Shown: in pieces, positions 58,587 to 64,000 of the stretch
How positions within the stretch are numbered: the first letter of the stretch is position 1
How the letters are laid out: each line of letters begins with the position of its first letter
Assembly: GCF_038396675.1 (NCBI RefSeq)
Contig: NC_088921.1
Location: forward strand, 17,671,001 to 17,735,000
Origin: Hydra vulgaris
Lineage: Eukaryota > Cnidaria > Hydrozoa > Anthoathecata > Hydridae
Direction: 5' to 3'
Length of the DNA: 64,000 bases
The notes under the pieces: model-generated
The model's database searches: none
What the model was told of the DNA's origin: nothing
Seen by the model: only the letters and a program-made list of their open reading frames with translations
Program-made: the position numbers and the translations under genes

Positions 58587-58865
58587 CCTCTAGACATTTA
58601 CCAATTTTTCTGAAAATTTCACCAAATGTTCATATAATAACCTTTAATATATACACCCAGTAACGTAACATAAATTTAATTATTTTTTAAGTTTTTCAAG
58701 TTTACAGTTGAAAAAAGTGTAAAATACGCTGTTTTTTCAAGATGGCGACCTCTAGATGACATTTTAAAATTTTGAAAATTTTTCAGACTTTTTTTTGGCA
58801 CATTATTTACCCCGTTATGCATGTAACGTAATCATTTTCGAAAATTTGTCGGAAATGAAACACCC
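58581..58865. repeat. Right terminal inverted repeat of the composite transposon
   Basis: 285 bp, ending GAAACACCC before TA. Complementary to 50258-50542. Confidence 0.9.
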
Positions 58866-58890
58866 TAATATACATATATATATATATCTA

Positions 58891-59709
<819 letters not shown>

Positions 59710-60119
59710 ATCTAACGCAGTGGTTCCCAACTGGTGATCCATGGACCCCTGGGGGTCCATGTGAACTTTTAAACGGGCCACAAAATAAACGTAAATTCAA
59801 AATTTTGTTTAATTTTGAATTTACGTTTATTTATAATTTAAAATTTTTTTAATTTTGATATTTTTCTCTGTTTTATAGAACCAAATAAATCTGAAATTCA
59901 AAATGTAATTCATACTAGACAAAATATGTTGCACAAAATTTGTGTAAGCCAATTCGACATTGAAAGAAAGTAATCTGTATTATTTTCTTTGAAGAGTCGA
60001 GAATAAACTACTCTCAAATGAAATATACAAATCTCGAGTTAATATATTACATTATTTTATATTATTTTTTAAATTCTTAGATGTCTTAAAATAAAAAAAG
60101 GTCATATTCAGATGAAACT

Positions 60120-62328
60120 ATGAAATATGGTTTTACCTACATACTAAACAAAACCATTTGCTATCCACAGCGTGTTATTTGTTATAAAGTACTAGGAAAT
60201 GACTCAATGAAACCCTCAAAGGTTGCTATTCACTTCAATACGTGCCATCCTGATCTTCGAACAAAAGATTCTAATTTTTTCAAAAGAAAGTTTGAATCAC
60301 TGAAGAGATGTAAGTTAGATAAAACTGGGATTATTCACCAAACTCAACAGAATATAGCATAAGCATCTTATAAGGTTTCATATAGAATAAACCAAATAAT
60401 ATTAAATGCAAATTAAATTTCAAACGTTAATATAAATTTGCCGCATTTTAAAGAAGCCAATAAAAAAAAAGCTGTAACTTGCGTTTTTAAGATCTTAGAG
60501 AAATTTGTTCATGTGTATTTTCTAACAGTTTTAAGGCAATATGTCATTCAACAAACACAAGAAACAATGAAACATCACTGACCAGACCTAATTTAAAGCT
60601 TGAATCCACAAAAAAGGTTTTTTTACCAAGAAGTAATTTTGTATAATAGTCTCCCATTCGCTGTTCGCCAGACTAAGAACCTAAAAGAATTTAAAAATAA
60701 ACTAATGGATATTTCTAATTTTCAAATTTTATTTTGTTCTGTGATAAATCTACTAATGTTTTAATATTATTTTATATTCTTAAGTAACTGTTAAGTTTAT
60801 TTATATTTTAATGTATCAGGGCCCAATAGGATAACAGCCTAATTTATTGTGCTGATTTGGCATTACCTGTATAAATATTTTACAATAAATAAATAGATAT
60901 ATAATAGTACAGAAGAAAAAAGCTCACACATTGGCTGAAGAAGTTACTACTTCCATGTACAAAAGAAATTGTTAGGTTATTATTTGGAGAAGAAGCTGTA
61001 AAGAAGGTAGAGAATATATCTTTATCAAATACTACAGTCAAACGAAGGGTAACTGACATTTCATCAAATATTAAAGAAAATTTTATTAATGAAATTAAAG
61101 AATTGCCATATTTTTCTAATCAGTTGGATGAGTCCACAGATGTAAGTTCAACGGCACATTTAATTGTATTTTGTAGGTATATTCACACTAATAAGTTCAA
61201 AGAAGAATTTTTGTTCTCTTTTTTCCTTGAAACAACAACAAAAGCAGCTGATATTATGGAAAATATGAAACAGCTTTCCAATGACAATCAATTATAATGG
61301 AAATATTTGTTAGGAATTACAATTGATAGAGCTCCTGCTATGATGGGTTGTAAGTCTGGATTGCAGACCATGTAGTTGGTGTACACTGTTTTATTTAGAG
61401 ACAGGCTTTAGCAACCAAAACATTACCAAGTAGTTTGAAAACTGTATTTAATCAATTAGTCAAATTAGTGAATCATATAAAATCTTCTGCTCTTAACACT
61501 CAACTTTTTATAAATTTTTGTTCTGACCTGCTGAACACAAGTTATTGTTTTATACGTCAGTGCGATGGCTTTCTGTTGGAAATTTTTTGGAAAGAATTTT
61601 CAAGCTTAGAAACAAAGTTAAAAAATTTTTATGTCAAATGAAAAGTATACTGGTAGAATATTTTGAATTTTGCAATTTTTAAATAACAACTGCTTATCTT
61701 GTGGACATTGTGGGTGATTTTAACAAGTTGAATTGCAACTTCAAGGCAAAAATGCTAATGTCATTACACACATAAACTGAAGGCTTTATTGAAAGGCTCA
61801 AACTGTATGAGACTAGAATTAATAATGGAAATTTGATAATGTTTCAAAATTTAAAGCGTCATTGAAAATAATATGCTTCCCAAAGTTATAAAGAAAGAAA
61901 TACTTTGTTACCTAGATAATTTGATTAATGAACTTGGTAACTATTTTCCAGATGTGAACCTTTTGAGCAGTGAAGTAATTTTTCACATCAGCATTTTTTT
62001 GTGATGTAAAAAATGTGAATGAGGAAGCACAAAAAGATTTTGTAGAGTTAAGGAATGATACCACTGCTTAGGATCACTTCAAAATAAACCATTAAATAAC
62101 TTCTGGTTAAAAATGAGGAATTCATATCCATTGTGTTCAACATTTGCACTTGAAGCCCTTATTCCTTTTTCAACATCATATTTATGCGAAGCAGGGTTTT
62201 CAGCCATGTTATCTATGAAAACTAAAAAAGCAAATAGACTTGAAATCAATGCAGATATTAGATGTGCTCTATCAAAAACTAAACCGAATTATCAGATATT
62301 AATTGCTTGTAAGCAGTGCCAGAATTAA
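60120..62328 (+). pseudogene. ZBED5/FAM200-type hAT transposase, multiply broken
   Basis: BED finger at 60120-60300 (YPQRVICYKVLGNDSMKPSK, then HFNTCH), with Arg where the first zinc Cys (PQCVIC) is usual. After the LINE come frame-broken pieces: FSNQLDESTDVSSTAHLIVF (~61115, first Asp), LLGITIDRAPAMMGCKSGLQ (~61310, second Asp; TIDGAPAM is usual), LPSSLKTVFNQLVKLVNHIK (~61430), and at 62113-62325 FALEALIPFSTSYLCEAGFS, the hATC dimerisation block. At least eight stops or shifts. Vertebrate ZBED5 and FAM200 are domesticated relatives of this type. Confidence 0.8.
60405..60895 (+). pseudogene. CR1/L2-like LINE 3' fragment nested in the hAT
   Basis: YNSLPFAVRQTKNLKEFKNK at ~60640 is the last block of CR1/L2-type ORF2 (WNSLP...LKxFKxxL). 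The 3' UTR GGGCCCAATAGGATAACAGC then GCTGATTTGGCATTACCTGT ends in ACAATAAATAAATAGATATA. It interrupts the hAT reading between KVSYRI and the following block. Confidence 0.7.
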
Positions 62329-62558
62329 CATTGACCTGTTTTTGTATCATATATTAACTAAGATAAAATATTTTTGGGTCATAGATAGTCTATTCTATTA
62401 AAAAATACCTTGAATAAAATATTGTCCTGATGAATAAAAATTACATTACTAAAATGTTCACCTTGTAATAATCTTTAAAAGCAAAGGGGTCCATGGAGAT
62501 ATCATGATTTATATTTTGGGAAACGGGTTAGAAAAGGTTAGGAACCATTGATTTAACG

Positions 62559-62719
62559 TTATCATTTTTTTTAAGTGAACCTTAATTGATGAAAAAACGC
62601 AGAGCGGACTTTTTTTTTTTTAATTTTTTTGGCATACGATACTCTCGCTCGCTTAACATCCATTTTTAGATAACTTTTCAACATGATTTAACTTTTTTTT
62701 TTTTTTTTTTCATATGTAT
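62559..62719. other. Spacer with poly-T
   Basis: T-run at 62691-62710 next to the LINE 3' end, possibly its minus-strand poly-A tail. Confidence 0.5.
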
Positions 62720-63152
62720 ATATATATTTTGCCGTATAAAACAATTTACAATGCGAAAAATAATTTACATATATAATAAATGGCAGGAGCAAGACGAAGA
62801 CATATCCTGTCTTATCGCCAAGCCCCGTTTACATTGAAGCCGTCAGTACAGTTTAAAAACTTAAAACATAAAAATAGGTAAAATAATAAAAAAAAATATT
62901 TCCACAAAGATATTACACATTATATAATAAGATATTAAAACAGCATAAGTTTGCAATAATAGCATATTTTAATAGGAAATAAAAGTCAGGAAATCAAAGA
63001 TAGGTGATGACTTTTTCAAAATAAAAATAGGTGAAGACCTTTTCAGATTTTTATTTCATGATCTAGTTTAAAAGAAATATTTTAAATTCTAGTTTTTTTC
63101 TTAATAAAAAACGTTTACATACTATTTTGAATTGTTCTAAAGAGATGTTATG
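62720..63152 (-). pseudogene. CR1-like LINE 3' end (last codons and 3' UTR)
   Basis: The 3' UTR holds GGAGCAAGACGAAGACATAT then TGTCTTATCGCC and AGCCCCGTTTACATTGAAG, as at 41.5 kb. Upstream, 63060-63150 encodes HNISLEQFKIVCKRF and LLRKKLEFKIF on the minus strand, parallel to the C-terminus at 41834-41900. 5'-truncated at ~63152. Confidence 0.7.
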
Positions 63153-63244
63153 TAGAATCCCAGACGGCACATCTGGTTTTAATCTCGGAATTAATACCCG
63201 TATAAACACGTGTTTGTTACGATCCAGGCGTAAACCAAAAACAC

Positions 63245-63395
63245 GTGGATTTCACGGGAAGTTTAACTGGAGTTTTACACGTGTTTTCTAAGGTTTCAAA
63301 CACGAGTTTTTTTATGTTTTAAATACGTGTTTTTGAGGTTTTAAACTCGTGTTTTATGAGGTTTTAAATTCGTGTTTTCTATAGTTTAAAACGGA
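63245..63395. repeat. ~29-bp imperfect tandem repeat with ACACGTGTTTT core
   Basis: Five or six units of the type AAACnCGTGTTTTnnnAGGTTTT. The ACACGTGT/CACGTG core is itself palindromic. Confidence 0.75.
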
Positions 63396-63400
63396 CTTAT

Positions 63401-63442
63401 GGCATTAAATAAAGTTTCCAAACGGAAACTTTATTTAATGCC
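63401..63442. repeat. Hairpin, 19-bp perfect stem
   Basis: GGCATTAAATAAAGTTTCC, loop AAAC, and its complement. Confidence 0.9.
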
Positions 63443-63446
63443 TTAA

Positions 63447-63489
63447 GTTAGTTCAGGCATAAGTTTTCCAAACTTATGCCTGAACTAAC
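63447..63489. repeat. Hairpin, 20-bp perfect stem
   Basis: GTTAGTTCAGGCATAAGTTT, loop TCC, and its complement, four bases after the previous hairpin. Confidence 0.9.
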
Positions 63490-63749
63490 AGCTGTTCAGC
63501 ACGGTTTAATGATAAACCAAAAATACGTCGGTTTTGTTAGACACGTTTATAGCTTTAAACATGTAAACCTTTTTTTATATATACTACATTATATTTACGA
63601 CAATTTTGTTGTTTTATTTTTGTTTTTTAAGGTAAATTATTTTACAATAATACTACAACGAAAAATAAACAAAGAAATAAAAAACCAAATCATTAAAAAC
63701 AAGCTAATAAAAGACGTTTGGCACATGGTTACCATACATAATATTTAAT
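63490..63749. other. Spacer with an orphan 90-aa ORF
   Basis: A plus-strand frame (63476-63748) starts inside the hairpin and is hydrophobic, then Lys-rich (KINKEIKNQIIKNKLIKDVW). I do not recognise it; probably chance. Confidence 0.3.
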
Positions 63750-63960
63750 TTCGATTGATCGCCTCTTCCGTCATTATAAAATCTAAAATCGTATAACAAT
63801 ACGCTTTCGCATTTTTACAAACAATTCCAGTAGCATCAAATGTTCTTTTTAATTTTTCTTAAAAGTCGGGTCTCGAACTTTACTAATTCCTCAATTGAGG
63901 TAATCTGTTCAAATTTAATTTCATTCAACTCTTTATCTAAAAACTAATGCAGTAGCATAA
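63750..63960 (-). pseudogene. Possible DUF4806-like coding remnant
   Basis: The minus strand reads LNEIKFEQITSIEELVKFET followed by RLLRKI, then in another frame TFDATGIVCKNAKAYCYTIL and DFIMTEEAINRN before a stop. The first part resembles the (F/P)-x-(I/S)-EEL-x-FE-xx-L opening of DUF4806 domains found in many cnidarian genes and transposons. The frame change could be a splice or a lesion. Weak call. Confidence 0.25.
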
Positions 63961-64000
63961 ATTTCTTTTTATGTAATGGTGTGATACAATCACTTTACGC

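Larger units (their letters stand above)
50258..58865 (-). mobile_element. 8.6-kb composite: DNA transposon with 285-bp TIRs and a nested LINE
   Basis: 50258-50542 and 58581-58865 are inverted complements of equal length with about five mismatches. The ends are GGGTGTTTCATTTCCGACAA, flanked on both sides by TA (50256-50257, 58866-58867). Inside are a minus-strand transposase-like gene (50676-53031) and a plus-strand LINE (53380-58575) with its own target duplication. Without the LINE and one duplication copy the transposon is ~3.4 kb, a normal autonomous size. The TIR contains TCTAGAGGTCGCC twice (50368 and 50529), possibly transposase-binding sites. Confidence 0.85.
59718..62550 (+). mobile_element. 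hAT transposon, full length but dead, with LINE inside
   Basis: 2833 bp from CAGTGGTTCCCAACTGG to the imperfect complement GGTTAGGAACCATTG. Flanking 8-mers are ATCTAACG (59710-59717) and ATTTAACG (62551-62558), a hAT-type target duplication with one difference. The left end has the palindrome CATGGACCCCTGGGGGTCCATG (59740-59761), echoed by GGGGTCCATGG near 62489. It contains the transposase pseudogene and a CR1-like insertion (60405-60895). Confidence 0.85.

Overview
The window is a repeat-saturated, very AT-rich piece of an animal genome. Long (TA)n tracts, short introns, Tc1/mariner, hAT, pogo, CR1-like and L1/Tx1-like LINEs, a tRNA-derived SINE and Penelope-like elements (PLEs) with terminal hammerhead ribozymes suggest a cnidarian, most probably Hydra. 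This assignment is inferred from element content, not from a host marker gene. I see no rRNA, no functional tRNA and no CRISPR.

Layout. 1-9.8 kb: PLE material. A C-terminal GIY-YIG stub and ribozyme open the window. A hidden hAT pseudogene (1.4-2.0 kb) and two MITEs follow. Then comes a ~0.9-1.2 kb tandem duplication of PLE ends carrying four hammerhead motifs, lying head-to-head with a longer decayed plus-strand PLE that is cut off by a CR1-like LINE (9.84-12.34 kb, minus). 12.3-14 kb: simple repeats, including a 42-bp minisatellite. 15.1-17.9 kb: an intron-containing uncharacterised gene on the minus strand, with phase-consistent splice sites but several lesions. 19.3-22.8 kb: stacked CR1-like LINE fragments (EN and ORF1). 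23.6-26.3 kb: a degenerate transposon of an RNase-H-like family I cannot name. 26.4-28.2 kb: a structurally complete Tc1 element inserted in a (TA)n tract, with an intron-containing transposase that reads through intact. 28.4-29.6 kb: a decayed DD37E mariner-type element. 29.7-31 kb: CR1 fragment.

31.4-36.5 kb is the least repeat-dense part and holds one candidate host terminal exon (32.87-32.99 kb), a cluster of long perfect palindromes and a hAT C-terminal relic. 36.5-37.9 kb is a BED-hAT pseudogene. 40.7-41.3 kb is a foldback MITE. 41.5-46.8 kb carries LINE, SINE and pogo fragments. 49.3-58.9 kb is the most informative structure: an 8.6-kb composite in which a DNA transposon with 285-bp terminal inverted repeats and a TA target duplication carries a second member of the 24-kb transposase family. 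That transposon was itself invaded by a nearly full-length L1/Tx1-like LINE flanked by an 11-bp target duplication. The composite cut off a DD36E Tc1-like gene. 59.7-62.55 kb is a complete-length but dead hAT with near-perfect 8-bp target duplications and a CR1 fragment inside. The right edge has a CR1 tail, two long hairpins and a weak exon-like remnant.

Nearly every coding segment belongs to a mobile element. Only the Tc1 transposase (27 kb), the LINE ORF1 copies at 20 and 53.5 kb and short orphan exons are open without visible damage.
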